Below, in pieces: positions 11,767 to 21,899 of a stretch of 64,000 nucleotides of DNA; position 1 is the stretch's first letter; every line of letters starts with the position of its first letter. The stretch is from assembly GCA_002943765.1 (NCBI GenBank), contig PQWQ01000004.1:1302001-1366000 (forward strand). Direction: 5' to 3'. The position numbers and the translations under genes are program-made. The stretch is from Psoroptes ovis. Taxonomy: Eukaryota > Arthropoda > Arachnida > Sarcoptiformes > Psoroptidae. The notes below the pieces were generated by a model. That model searched no databases. It saw only the letters and a list, made by a program, of their open reading frames with translations, and was not told the origin of the DNA.

Positions 11767-11846
11767 TTGGGCTGTCCGCAAAGTTTTTGCCGGTCATATC
11801 GCAGAAAATCATTGTAAAATCGACGAAAACTTTTCGGACAACCTTA
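11767..11846 (+). mobile_element. Mariner-like hairpin MITE, subfamily A
   Basis: It starts TTGGGCTGTCCGCAAAGTTT, ends CGGACAACCTTA and is flanked by TA (80 bp). Its loop CATATCGCAGAAAATCATTG is shared almost exactly with the copy at 33432, so these two come from the same sub-branch. Confidence 0.9.
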
Positions 11847-13335
11847 TATATTAATTTATATGTATATCAATATCAATTCATACAAAAATAAAAATGTTAT
11901 TTATCATTGATCATTATTATTATTATTATGGGTGCAAATCTGTGAAAATGTAAAATGAATAGATTTATTTGTTTGGCTTGCTTACTTGTTTGTTTGAATA
12001 AACGAAATGAAATGAAATGACGGAAAGCCACACACACACACACACATACACATTTTCGAAACAATGTATCATATCGACGAAAATAGAATTTCATTGTTTC
12101 ATTATTATCAGCTTTTCAATGAATTGTGTTTTGCAGAGATATATTTGCATGATGTTTGAAGCATAGAATTCAATGATAATAATAATGATGAAAGCAACCG
12201 GAATGTTTCCCTGTGATCCTTTCCTCGTTTAATAAATTAAAATTTCAAATTTTCAAATCTGAATTATTCTAATTCATTAGCAGAATTTGCCAATCATTCG
12301 TTTCTGTTCACTGAGACCTACTAGTACATATTTGAATATAACCAAATGGCAAATGATACCTCAAATCGTCCTTGATTTCGCAAATGATATGTGAAGAATA
12401 CCGGTCTTTTTGCCAGAATTTAATTCATTTATTCTTTTGAAAAATGATTTTTTCGACGAATAACAAGATACTCAAGATTTCATTTGTTCGTAATCATACG
12501 AAATCATCAATTCGACACTCGTTATTATCATCCACTTGATTGGTGTTATTTTTGTTTGAAGAGTTTTCAAACTTTAATCAAGTCTATCCTTGTCTTTTTC
12601 ACTTTATGTTTAGCTGTTTCAATTATCATCGCAGAGGCTCTTGAAGCCTGAAGACCCTCTCGAAACCTATGAAAAGCTGTTCCAAATACAGGTATCACAC
12701 AAACATATCGAATAAATTAATTATTCATGTCCAGAAAACAATCGAATCCAATCAATTTTACCAATCAAATTGTACTTGATTGTATCAATTTCTTCGAACA
12801 ACTTTTAAATTTTGATTAAATTTCATTTCTTTGGTTGTTTCAAATCAGTTTGATTTGATTTCATTGCAAATTTCAGCCAAATCATTTCATGTTTTTTTTT
12901 TGTTTCACCAACTTCTTTCAAAATGTATCGAAACCGATTTCAAACACAAATATTAGCTACAAAGATTTAACAGGAAAAAAATGTAATTTCAACTTTTTTA
13001 AATTCATATATTTCTATGCATTTCTTTTGAATCTATTTTCTTTGTTTTTTTCTCAATTTTACTTCTTAAAGAATACAAGAGATATTAGATTGAAAAATTT
13101 CATAGAAACAAACATTAATTTTCAAAACATGGAAAAATTATAATTGAATATATGAAACGAAACGAAACATCCAAAAATTCAAAATGGAATTTGAACAATT
13201 TTCTGTAATTTTCTATGTGGATTTTCTTTGGTTTTCTTCCTAAAGCTTTTTAAGCTTTTTTTCCCTCATTCTCGTTTCATGCATCTCTGTCATACTATTT
13301 GAAAAATATACTTAAATGGGTGAATACATAGTGGC

Positions 13336-13346
13336 GGGGGGGGGGG
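13336..13346. repeat. Poly(G) run of 11
   Basis: Eleven consecutive G, preceded by GTGGC. It stands out because G/C homopolymers are otherwise almost absent here. Confidence 0.9.
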
Positions 13347-13408
13347 TAAACAATTCAAAGGTTTAAGCATACAGATTTTTGCTTAGTTTTCGCTTATTAT
13401 TATTGTTA

Positions 13409-13489
13409 TTAACTTGTCCGAAAAGTTCTTGCCGATTTTTTCGATGATTTTCTACGATATAACCGGCAATGACTTCCCGGACAACTTAA
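13409..13489 (-). mobile_element. Mariner-like hairpin MITE, subfamily A
   Basis: It runs from TTAACTTGTCCGAAAAGTTC to ACAACTTAA and is flanked by TA (81 bp). The core reads TTTTCTACGATAT on the plus strand, so the copy is inverted relative to the one at 3045. Confidence 0.9.
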
Positions 13490-14280
13490 TATTATTACAA
13501 GAATGAATTCACGAGGTTTTTCTTTTTATTTCAATTTTTTTTTCGCTAAAAGATTTTAGCTTAATGCTTAAATGCAATTGCATTGTTATTGTTATTGTTA
13601 TTATTATTATTATTTCGGGTACATTTTCATTCTCATTACATTTGCCACAAAGGTTTATATTTATATTTACCAACCAACGAAAGATATATTCAAAAAATTC
13701 AATTTTGAAAAATTTGAAATAATTTGAATTTTTCCGCTTTTGCTTTTGGATTCAATTCTTTTCAATTATTATTATTATTATTCAAATTTAGAGCAAAGAA
13801 AAATCATTGAAAAATGATTATTTTAACCCTTTACTACCGCTAAATAATGAAAAAAAATCATAATTTTTCAATTTTCAAAAAAAACCTCAAAAAATCATTA
13901 AAATTAAAAATTTTTCGCTGATTCATAATTGCTTAAATGTTGAATAAATTCACTAAAAATAGAGCATTTTAATTATTATTCTTATTATTACGGCTTTCAC
14001 CAAGATCAGTAGCCAACAGCCTCATGGCCAAAAGAATATACAGTGTGAATATATTCAATTCAATTGTATGAAGCATTATTTTTTCGACGAGAAAAAAAAA
14101 TAGAAACAAACAAACAAACAAACAACAAACGACAATCCATAAATATAGGATAATAATAATGAAAATAATGAGAATTATTATTATTATTACATTTGAAAAA
14201 CATCTAAATATTAATTAATGAAGAAAGCCAACGAAAAAAAAAGTGAAAAAGTAATGTAATAAAATAAAATAAAATAAAAA

Positions 14281-14391
14281 TATGTAATAATAATAATAAT
14301 AAATATCATAATAATAATAATCATAATAGTAAATAATAATAATAATAATAATAAATAATGAATTAATAACATAATAAAAACATGGTTTATT

Positions 14392-14422
<31 letters not shown>

Positions 14423-14427
14423 AATAA
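14281..14427. repeat. AAT/AAAT-rich satellite tract at the LINE 3' end
   Basis: Several (AAT)n blocks and a short (AAAT)n block lie downstream of the ORF2 stop. Read in the element's sense (minus strand), the block nearest the element is (TTTA)n then (TTA)n, so it may be the simple-repeat 3' tail of the non-LTR element merging with host microsatellite. Confidence 0.6.
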
Positions 14428-14561
14428 AATTTTGGGATTAATGATGATGCGAAGTCAATAAGACTATGGCATCAGTGTTAAAATTACAATGCTAGTGTGA
14501 AGTTATTATATTGTTCAGAAACGATGTACTCGTATAAACAAATTTTGTGTATGTATGTATT

Positions 14562-17500
14562 TTAATGTTGTGAGTTATTGTGTATTATGTTGTGTGTGAT
14601 ATATTTACAGAATTGTGTGAGTTTTGCATAATTGTGTTTGTTTGTAAGTGTAATTGTATCATTAAAGAGAATTGTTCGTGTGTGTTGTGTTAGTGGACAA
14701 TGTAGTAATAAGTGTAAAGATGTTTGTGTTGTACCGCATGGGCATAGTGGAGAAGTGTGTTGTGTGGGGTTAATTCTGTGGAGGAATTCCTTGAAAGGAC
14801 CATGGTTTGTTATGAATGGTGTGGTGTATTTGTTTGTGTTGAAGTCTTTTGGAACTCCATTTGGGAAAAAGAATCGAAATGTATTATTTGTGTTGTGTAT
14901 GTATTGTTGTAGGGTGTTCATGTCTGCGTTGTTTACTGCTTCTTTCCGTGTGTTGAAGGTGTCTGTGTGTGGTGTGTGTAGGTGATTGTATATTTTGTCT
15001 GTCAGGATAGGTGTACGGGCTAATAGGTGAATACATGATGATGGTGTTGTCTTGTAAGCGTGTACACATCGTAGAAGAATGTTGTATTGTAGCGTATTTA
15101 ATTTTTTCTTACTATTATTATTTATAAATGGGTACCATATTTCCTTGCCATAAGAGATGGCTGGGTAGATAATTGATTTATAAATGATAAGCCTCTTACG
15201 AGAGTCTATCCCTGATGTTCTTGTACAATAAGCAAATAATGCTTGTTTTATCCTCGTGCATTTTTCGATTGATTTTTGTATATGGAAATTGAAATCAATT
15301 TTATTACGGTTACGATGATGTTTAAAATAGACACCGAGAATTTTAACTGATTCGATCGGATTCACAAGTAAATTATTGAACGACAATGGGTTTCGTGAAC
15401 CACTATGCAACAGTAGGACATTGGTTTTAGGTAAGCTTATTTTTAATTTAACTTTGTCACACCAATCATGTATGTTTTTAAAGCATTCAATGATATTTTT
15501 GTTCAATACTTCAATATTGGGTCCTTTAACCACAAATGTTATGTCATCGGCATATGCAATGACCTCAGAATGTTCAGAGTCATAACTCTTCAGGAAATCG
15601 TTCAATAGTAAATTCCACAAAAATGGAGAGATTATAGATCCTTGTGGACAGCCGTTGTTGGGGCGTTTGGATACAGTCGTTGAGGAGTATTTGAAAACTA
15701 TTTCTCTATTTTCTAAGAATGATCTGATTAGCTGGATCAAGTATACTGGAAAATTGAATAAATCTAACTGTTGAATGATAGCAGGATGCCAGCAATTATC
15801 GAAAGCTCCTGAGATGTCAATGGCAATTATGGCAGCATAGCTGCAATTTTTATATTGAATAGCAGTGTTTGTTATTGTCTGTAGGGCAGTTATTGTCGAT
15901 TTACCAGGCATAAAGCCATGTTGACGAGAGCTCATTATGTCATTGGATGATACATAGTTCATGAGATTTGTATTGATTATTCTTTCAAATATTTTACCGA
16001 TATGAGATGTCAGGCAAATTGGCCTATATGATTTAGGTGTATAGTAGTCAGATTTGTGTGGTTTTTTTAATATGATTAACCAACTTTTTTTCCAGGATAA
16101 TGGGTAGTAGCCTAATTCAATACATTTGTTAAATATTATATTCAATATTGGGACAATTTTCGAGTTTAAATGGCTAATCATGTTATTACTGATGAAATCA
16201 GGGCCTGGAGCCTTCTTAACATTCAATCTTTTTATTATAGATAGGATTTTGTCCTCATCGCACGAAAAGCTATCCGTATTTATCAAATTAGGTCGATAAT
16301 TTCTGATTTCAGAGTTTTGATGGTTATCATTATGCTGGACATCATCTGGAAATAAATTGACCAGTAGTTCTGATATATTGTTTTTTAGTTCCAACGGAGG
16401 AACGTTAAAAATTGGTAATTCATTCGACGTTGGATTTAGTTTGTTTTTAATTAGTTTGAATGTATGTCCGTAAGGAGACTTGTTTTCGTTTTCTTCAATA
16501 AAGGTCTTCCAGCTCAAGTTTCTAGCTTTTTTAATTTCGTAAATGTATTTGTTTCTTATTGTTGTATATATATTTTTACTGATTCTTGGTGTTGCGGTGT
16601 TTTTATGTCGAAAGTACAAATTTCTTACGTAATGAAAATGTGTCTTAAGAAGTTCAAGATGTTTGTTCCACCAGTGGTAAGGATTGTATTTTATATATTT
16701 ACTTTTAGGTGGCAAGGAGGTATATGCAGCCTCTAATATGAGTGAGGTCATGTGATCGATCACAGAATCAATTTCGTTTGTGTTTGTGATATTGATTGCT
16801 GATTGTGTAAGTAAATCAAGTTTTGTATGGTCAAACGAATCTTTGAAAGAGTCCCAATTCGCTTTTTTCTCATTGAATAGCCATGTGGAATGAATTACAT
16901 TTGAAAGGAATTGATCTTTTGAGAGACAAATATCAAAGATAATGCAGTTGTGATCGGTCAGGTTCGTGCATGCAATATTTGTCCAATTTTTGATAAGGTT
17001 ATGAGCTTGTGTGTTGGTTAGAGTGAGATCAATTATGCTAGAGTTGCGACAAGTTGGTGTCTTATTGTTATGAATCAACAGGTCATTATTCTGGATTAAG
17101 TTTTTGAATGTGTGACCGTTTTTATTTGTTATTTTGTCATACCATATGGTGCTACGAGAGTTGAAGTCGCCGCAAATGAATATCGGAAGATCCGAGTATT
17201 TTACGAGTAGTGATTCAATGAAGTTTATATGATCACCATTCATTTCGTTTGGACGTATGTAAAAGTTTGAGATGATTATTGGTTTTGTGTTGGTGAAAAT
17301 CATTGTAGAGGTCGTATATGAGTTTGATATGTCTGGTAAGAATTTATACGATATATTTTTGCTTATGACAACTGTAGCGCAATCTGCATCAATTGAGGGT
17401 TCATGGTGCAAAATTTTACTTTTCAAGTCAAAAATAATTTGATTGCCAAATTTACATGGTTCTTGTAATAATATTAAATCTACACCAAATTTGCTAATAT

Positions 17501-17609
17501 TGTTTTTGATTTCGTTCGTTGCCAAGGAACTTTTAGCTACGTTAATTTGCATGATTCGTATTTTGCTATTAGATATTTTGTGTTGACGCAGTGTGTGTGA
17601 CAATGTCAT
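14562..17609 (-). CDS. LINE ORF2: APE endonuclease / reverse transcriptase
   Basis: This 1015-residue protein nicks target DNA and reverse-transcribes the element RNA. The N-terminal apurinic-type endonuclease keeps N23, E50, D148/N150 (GDFN), D194 and the D219-H220 pair. The RT has the FIS-type NVKKAPGPD motif, the SYRPICLTS block and the catalytic YADD at 686-689. A C-terminal finger-like motif uses C956, C958, H966/H970 and C971. No RNase H domain is visible, which argues against the I and LOA clades. The early INVAKS endonuclease motif, the layout after the RT and the C-terminal finger fit R1/jockey-group elements; the clade is my inference. The first ATG (17609) lies 41 nt inside the end of ORF1 in the +1 frame, so translation may re-initiate or start slightly later. 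The frame is fully open. Confidence 0.93.
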   Translation of the reverse strand: MTLSHTLRQHKISNSKIRIMQINVAKSSLATNEIKNNISKFGVDLILLQEPCKFGNQIIFDLKSKILHHEPSIDADCATVVISKNISYKFLPDISNSYTTSTMIFTNTKPIIISNFYIRPNEMNGDHINFIESLLVKYSDLPIFICGDFNSRSTIWYDKITNKNGHTFKNLIQNNDLLIHNNKTPTCRNSSIIDLTLTNTQAHNLIKNWTNIACTNLTDHNCIIFDICLSKDQFLSNVIHSTWLFNEKKANWDSFKDSFDHTKLDLLTQSAINITNTNEIDSVIDHMTSLILEAAYTSLPPKSKYIKYNPYHWWNKHLELLKTHFHYVRNLYFRHKNTATPRISKNIYTTIRNKYIYEIKKARNLSWKTFIEENENKSPYGHTFKLIKNKLNPTSNELPIFNVPPLELKNNISELLVNLFPDDVQHNDNHQNSEIRNYRPNLINTDSFSCDEDKILSIIKRLNVKKAPGPDFISNNMISHLNSKIVPILNIIFNKCIELGYYPLSWKKSWLIILKKPHKSDYYTPKSYRPICLTSHIGKIFERIINTNLMNYVSSNDIMSSRQHGFMPGKSTITALQTITNTAIQYKNCSYAAIIAIDISGAFDNCWHPAIIQQLDLFNFPVYLIQLIRSFLENREIVFKYSSTTVSKRPNNGCPQGSIISPFLWNLLLNDFLKSYDSEHSEVIAYADDITFVVKGPNIEVLNKNIIECFKNIHDWCDKVKLKISLPKTNVLLLHSGSRNPLSFNNLLVNPIESVKILGVYFKHHRNRNKIDFNFHIQKSIEKCTRIKQALFAYCTRTSGIDSRKRLIIYKSIIYPAISYGKEIWYPFINNNSKKKLNTLQYNILLRCVHAYKTTPSSCIHLLARTPILTDKIYNHLHTPHTDTFNTRKEAVNNADMNTLQQYIHNTNNTFRFFFPNGVPKDFNTNKYTTPFITNHGPFKEFLHRINPTQHTSPLCPCGTTQTSLHLLLHCPLTQHTRTILFNDTITLTNKHNYAKLTQFCKYITHNIIHNNSQH

Positions 17610-18714
17610 GATTGGGTCCTGAATAATTTGTTTTGTTGATAAGTCTATTTGTTTGCTGTTGGTAAATCGGACAATTGTTGTTGTTGGGTAGATGATTGTG
17701 TGATGAGTTTTTATGATGAGAGTGTACAGAGCAATTTACGCACTTTTGAATTTTAGAGCACTTGTGATTTATTCCATCACCTTGGCCGCAGCATTTGCAT
17801 ATTTTCGGGTTTTTACAGATTCTGGTGTTGTGATCAAAACTGAAGCAATTCTGGCATTGTCTCACCAAGATTTTGTTTTTGACAATAATTTTTTCATAGT
17901 TAGTATATAAGTATCCTTGTTTCATAATAGTTTCGTAAAGATGTGGATTAACTCGCATAACAATATCCTGGCAATCGGTGTTTGATTTCATTGCGAATAA
18001 GACCAACATTTTATTTTCGCAGTTTGCAAGGATTGGATTGAGATTAGGATCACATATGATTTGTGGAATAACGCTTAAGCTATTTAATTTCGAGACAGAT
18101 TTTAAGACAATAGTAGGATCAAGTTTTCTGGATTTATGTATAGATGCGTTGGTAGATAATGGTGTCAAAACGTTGAAATCACTGATGATTTGATCTACAT
18201 CTTCAGTTGACGGTATTTTAATCACAGCACCTTTATTTGTTTTTATGATTTTGTTGATTTTTATGTTATTGTTTCTGTTTCTGATGAGATTTAATGCTTC
18301 ATATGTTTCCTTTACCACGGTAGCTGGATTGATGTTATTCTTAGCAGATACTACAATTGTTTCTTCGGTGGTGTTGTTTTTGTTTTTGATTAATTGCTCC
18401 GTTGATTGGGCTTTCATTATTTGTGCAAAAGAAATATTTGATCCGTTATTTTTATTTTCATTATTAGCAATGATTTTTTCGATTTTGTCTACCAAGTTGT
18501 CGTTTACTGATTTTGACTCTATGGCTAAATTCAATGCCGACGATATGTTGATTTTGATTTGTTTTCCGATGTTTTGTAAATCACTGATGAAAACATTACT
18601 AAGTTGTTTGTTCTTGGATGAAGATTTTTCAAGTAGAGCCTGAAAAATTTGATCTATTAGATTAAAGGCGTTGACTCTGAATGTATCGATTTGATCCAGA
18701 GTTTGGTCATCCAT
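17569..18714 (-). CDS. LINE ORF1: gag-like zinc-knuckle protein
   Basis: This 381-residue nucleic-acid-binding protein of the non-LTR element probably packages element RNA. The N-terminal half is Lys/Asn-rich and helical in character. The middle (about 130-280) looks like the RRM-like/PRE_C2HC region of R1/jockey gag proteins. Residues about 287-351 hold a dense cysteine cluster with CQNCFSFDHNTRIC (a C-x2-C-x4-H-x4-C-like knuckle), then CKCCG and CVNC motifs, that is two to three CCHC knuckles. The ATG at 18714 is the first of the open frame and the stop lies inside the start of ORF2. It is intact, without stops, and read antisense to the downstream receptor gene. Confidence 0.9.
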   Translation of the reverse strand: MDDQTLDQIDTFRVNAFNLIDQIFQALLEKSSSKNKQLSNVFISDLQNIGKQIKINISSALNLAIESKSVNDNLVDKIEKIIANNENKNNGSNISFAQIMKAQSTEQLIKNKNNTTEETIVVSAKNNINPATVVKETYEALNLIRNRNNNIKINKIIKTNKGAVIKIPSTEDVDQIISDFNVLTPLSTNASIHKSRKLDPTIVLKSVSKLNSLSVIPQIICDPNLNPILANCENKMLVLFAMKSNTDCQDIVMRVNPHLYETIMKQGYLYTNYEKIIVKNKILVRQCQNCFSFDHNTRICKNPKICKCCGQGDGINHKCSKIQKCVNCSVHSHHKNSSHNHLPNNNNCPIYQQQTNRLINKTNYSGPNHDIVTHTASTQNI

Positions 18715-19189
18715 CTCGATACAAGTTGTTCCAAAAATAGGAACAATTACAAATTAAACAATTGGATGACTGGTACTAAATTGTTGTTTTGATGGGATTT
18801 GGCGCGATTTGAATGAGAGCAGATGATGAGTGTAAACAAAACAGTTTTGATTGAACGATTTATTAATTTTAATTTTTATCTTATTTTTTCTTTAAATTTT
18901 CTCTGAATTTGATGAAACGAACAAAGAACGGATCGTGGAATGGACAACACAAATATTTTAATTAAGTAATTAACCGAAGATATTGAAACTAATTTATTTT
19001 ATTAAAAGTTAATAGAACAATGTAAACAAATTAATGAAAATAGCACGATGTGCACACAACAAAAGCTAAAATCATAATAATAATAATAATGATAATCAAA
19101 ATAATACCAAAAATAATAATGATTAATATAGTAATCAAAAGTAAATCACACACAACAGTTGTAATTCATATTATAAATATCAAAATACC

Positions 19190-19207
19190 AAAAAAAAAAA
19201 AAAAAAA
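19190..19207. repeat. Poly(A) run of 18
   Basis: Eighteen consecutive A on the plus strand. No retrocopy or other insertion ending in this tail was recognised. Confidence 0.8.
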
Positions 19208-19313
19208 GACAACACAACAAAGACACAAAACAAGACATTGTAAATTGGGAACTTGGTACTTGGCAAAAAAGCATTGGTAACAGGCATAGACCATAGACAG
19301 CAGCCGTATTGTA

Positions 19314-19394
19314 TTAGGTTGTCCGAAAAGTTTTTGCCGATTTTCTTATCAATTCTCTACGATATAATCGGCAAAAACTTTCCGGACAACCTAA
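19314..19394 (-). mobile_element. Mariner-like hairpin MITE, subfamily A
   Basis: It has near-perfect arms, starting TTAGGTTGTCCGAAAAGTTT and ending CCGGACAACCTAA, with TA on both sides (81 bp). The core CTCTACGATATAATCGGC is in reverse orientation. It is one of the best-preserved copies. Confidence 0.93.
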
Positions 19395-19562
19395 TAAAAG
19401 GCAACAACAAACAATGACAATAACATCAACAACAACAACAGCAGCTACAGCGATAATCATAAATAAACAATAGTAAATAATAATAATAATGACGATGATG
19501 ATGATGATGATGATGCTAAAACCAAAAGTGTATTAATAATAATAATAATAATAATGATAATA

Positions 19563-19644
19563 TTAGGTTGTCCCATAAGTTCTTACCGTTTTTATATATT
19601 TTTTTTTCATTCTAAAAACGGCAAGAACTTATGGGACAACCTAA
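19563..19644 (-). mobile_element. Mariner-like hairpin MITE, subfamily B
   Basis: The most regular B copy, 82 bp, with TA on each side. TTAGGTTGTCCCATAAGTTC at the left and its complement ending GGGACAACCTAA at the right give arms of about 31 bp with one T/C mismatch (CTTACC versus GGCAAG). The loop is T-rich. Confidence 0.95.
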
Positions 19645-20528
19645 TAATAATAAAAACAACAACATTAATGAACAACACATTAATAAACCCGAAGAAGAAC
19701 CAAAGAACCGAAAAAGAAAAGACAAAAATAAAAAGTTTTTCGTTGTTTGTTTGTTTGTGTCGTTTGATTACCATATAACTTGCTTGTATGCTTTTGGACA
19801 GAAATACTTTTGACTAAATCAAAGTCAAAGTCAAATTCAAAGTCAATATTGAGCACAGAAAACATGTTGAAAATGTTGATTTTTTTTTTGGTGGGGCTGA
19901 TTTGTTTAAAATGATGATGATAATGATGGACATGGACATGGACATTGAATCTTTGAACATTGAATCTTTGAATCTCATTTTACAATCCTTGGTTTATTTT
20001 GTTTGTTCATCTTTAATTACAACATTGATTATATCATGTTTATGATATGATATGATCAAGTAATTTGACTAAGTATTTATCAGCCAAAGGAAATTGTCGA
20101 AGATTTTTTCTTTGAATTTTTAAATTTTCCAAAGAAAATACATTGAAATTTAAATCAAATTTAATTTGAATTCACATGTTTTCCCTCATTTAACTTTGGA
20201 ATCTTTTAATTTTTCCCCATTCTTTTCACTCAATCTATTATATTAAATTATCACTGTTTGTTGAGTTGAACTGAATCGAACTGAACTGAAATGAATACAC
20301 ATGCAATATGCATGCTGCATAACTGTCAAATGATCCAATGATTTTCGGTATTATGATCATGTTGATGATGATGATGATGAAAACTATTCTTATTCAAACA
20401 AATAAATATAAACAAACAATGACTATCACATATAATATGTTTTCGTTATTTAAATTAAAATTTTACCATTCTTAAAATGATGATAATAAACAACTACCAA
20501 CTGCTATTAATACTATTGACTATTACTA

Positions 20529-20610
20529 TTAGATTGTCCGAAAAATTTTTGCCAGTTATATCGTAGAAAATAATCATAAAAAATCGGCAAGAACTTTTAG
20601 GACAGTCTAA
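20529..20610 (+). mobile_element. Mariner-like hairpin MITE, subfamily A
   Basis: 82 bp, starting TTAGATTGTCCGAAAAATTT and ending AGGACAGTCTAA, with TA on each side. The loop holds the core ATATCGTAGAAAATAATCAT. Confidence 0.92.
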
Positions 20611-20973
20611 TATTTTTTGAATAACTCTTAAATGAATTAAGATTGAATGAATGAATCAAGTTTAAATCGAATAAATGCAAACAAAATGTACAGTTCATGT
20701 ATTTTGAGTGTTTTGATAAATTAAACTCAACAAGATAAACACACACACAAAACACATATCACTTAAGTAAAATGATCTTTTATTATTATTATTATTATTA
20801 TTATTACTTATATGTTATTTGATTTATTTTATTTTACTTTTTTACTTTTAATTTCATGTCTTATGCCTTATATTTATGTTGTTTATCATAATATAAACAG
20901 TCTTACATTTCCAATTATTTACTATTTTTTGATTTAATTTTGTTTGATGAATACACAATTAAATAATAATATA

Positions 20974-21053
20974 TTAGGCTGTCCGGAAAGTTTTTGTCGA
21001 TTATATCGTAGGAAATCATGAAAAAATCGGCAAGAACTTATCGGACAACCTAA
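20974..21053 (+). mobile_element. Mariner-like hairpin MITE, subfamily A
   Basis: 80 bp, starting TTAGGCTGTCCGGAAAGTTT and ending CGGACAACCTAA. TA is present on the left, while the right flank has mutated to TG. It lies about 850 bp before the first visible kainate receptor exon. Confidence 0.92.
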
Positions 21054-21899
21054 TGCATACACCACTTGGTTTGTTGCCTCTGTGTCTGTGTGTTTCTCTG
21101 TGTGTTTAAGAATTTCAAAGATATTGTTTTTCCTTGGTTGATAACTGATAACAACAGCAACTACGAGAATTAAGGAATCTCTCATGTTTAATTATATTAC
21201 TCTATGATCATTATTATTGGATCATGATGTTTGGATAGATGAATATTGTATAACAATAATGATGATGATGATGATGATGATAATGATGAAAACATAATAA
21301 AAAAGCGAACATCATCATCATCATCATCACCAAAACAAAACAAATAATGACATTATCTTTGATATAATAATATGATAATTTGATTTTTTAAGTCTTCGTT
21401 GTTGTTTGTTTAAGTAAATTATTAAACGTATTGTTCGAGTTTAGATTGTCCTAGATGAGTTTGAATGCAACACAATACAAATTCAACACTCATTTGAGAG
21501 TAATTTTCGGTGATTTTCGGTGATTTATGATGAAATTTCTTCGCAGAAATTCTGTGCAATGTTTGTGGGCCCTTTGTTTTCATCATTATTTATTTGAATT
21601 TCTTGGTAATTTTATGAAGAATATGAAGGAGAGAAAAATCAAAGAATAAAAAATAAATTAAATTGTCAAAAAAAAAAAATTATCTTTTCATGACAAGAAA
21701 TCGTTGTTGAAATAATGTGTCTTATATCTTACATGTATAAATCTAATGTGTTTTGGTTGCTTATCTTTGCCAAAATATATGCAAAATTCTTTTTTTTCGA
21801 TGAATTGTTGCTACATATTAAAACATTGAAAAATTTATTCTTTGATTTATAATTTTTATTTATTCATTAATCCATTTATTTATGTTTATTAACTTTTAG

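Larger units (their letters stand above)
10904..14390. other. Gene-free stretch
   Basis: No coding region is supported. It contains two mariner-like MITEs (11767 and 13409), (CA)n tracts near 11560 and 12030, an 11-base G run at 13336-13346, and increasingly AAT-rich DNA at 14281-14390 next to the non-LTR element. Confidence 0.6.
14391..18900 (-). mobile_element. R1/jockey-like non-LTR retrotransposon (LINE)
   Basis: ORF1 (zinc-knuckle gag) and ORF2 (APE endonuclease plus RT) are both intact in the standard LINE order on the minus strand. There are no LTRs. The 3' end appears to run into a TTTA/TTA tail near 14391-14427, and the 5' end is not defined (some way above 18714). The AAT-rich motif ATCATAATAATAATAAT occurs both at about 14305-14321 and at about 19071-19087. 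It could be a target duplication made by insertion into a microsatellite, but AAT repeats are too common here to be sure. The element may sit in a 5' intron of the downstream kainate receptor gene, in antisense orientation. Confidence 0.9.
18715..21899. other. LINE 5' flank and intron or upstream region of receptor gene
   Basis: The first 100-350 bp probably hold the LINE 5' UTR. The rest shows no gene but has four mariner MITEs (19314, 19563, 20529, 20974), an 18-A run at 19190-19207, (GAT)n at 19494-19515 and long AAT/ATT tracts. The signal-peptide exon of the kainate receptor must lie upstream of 21900, and I could not identify it here. Confidence 0.6.

Noticed and set aside
14632..14985. 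117-residue plus-strand frame opposite LINE ORF2
   Set aside because: It is the complement of the Thr/His-rich ORF2 C-terminus, which yields Cys/Val-rich nonsense.
18245..18643. 132-residue hydrophobic plus-strand frame opposite LINE ORF1
   Set aside because: It is the antisense of the Lys/Asn-rich ORF1, which reads as hydrophobic residues; not a membrane protein.
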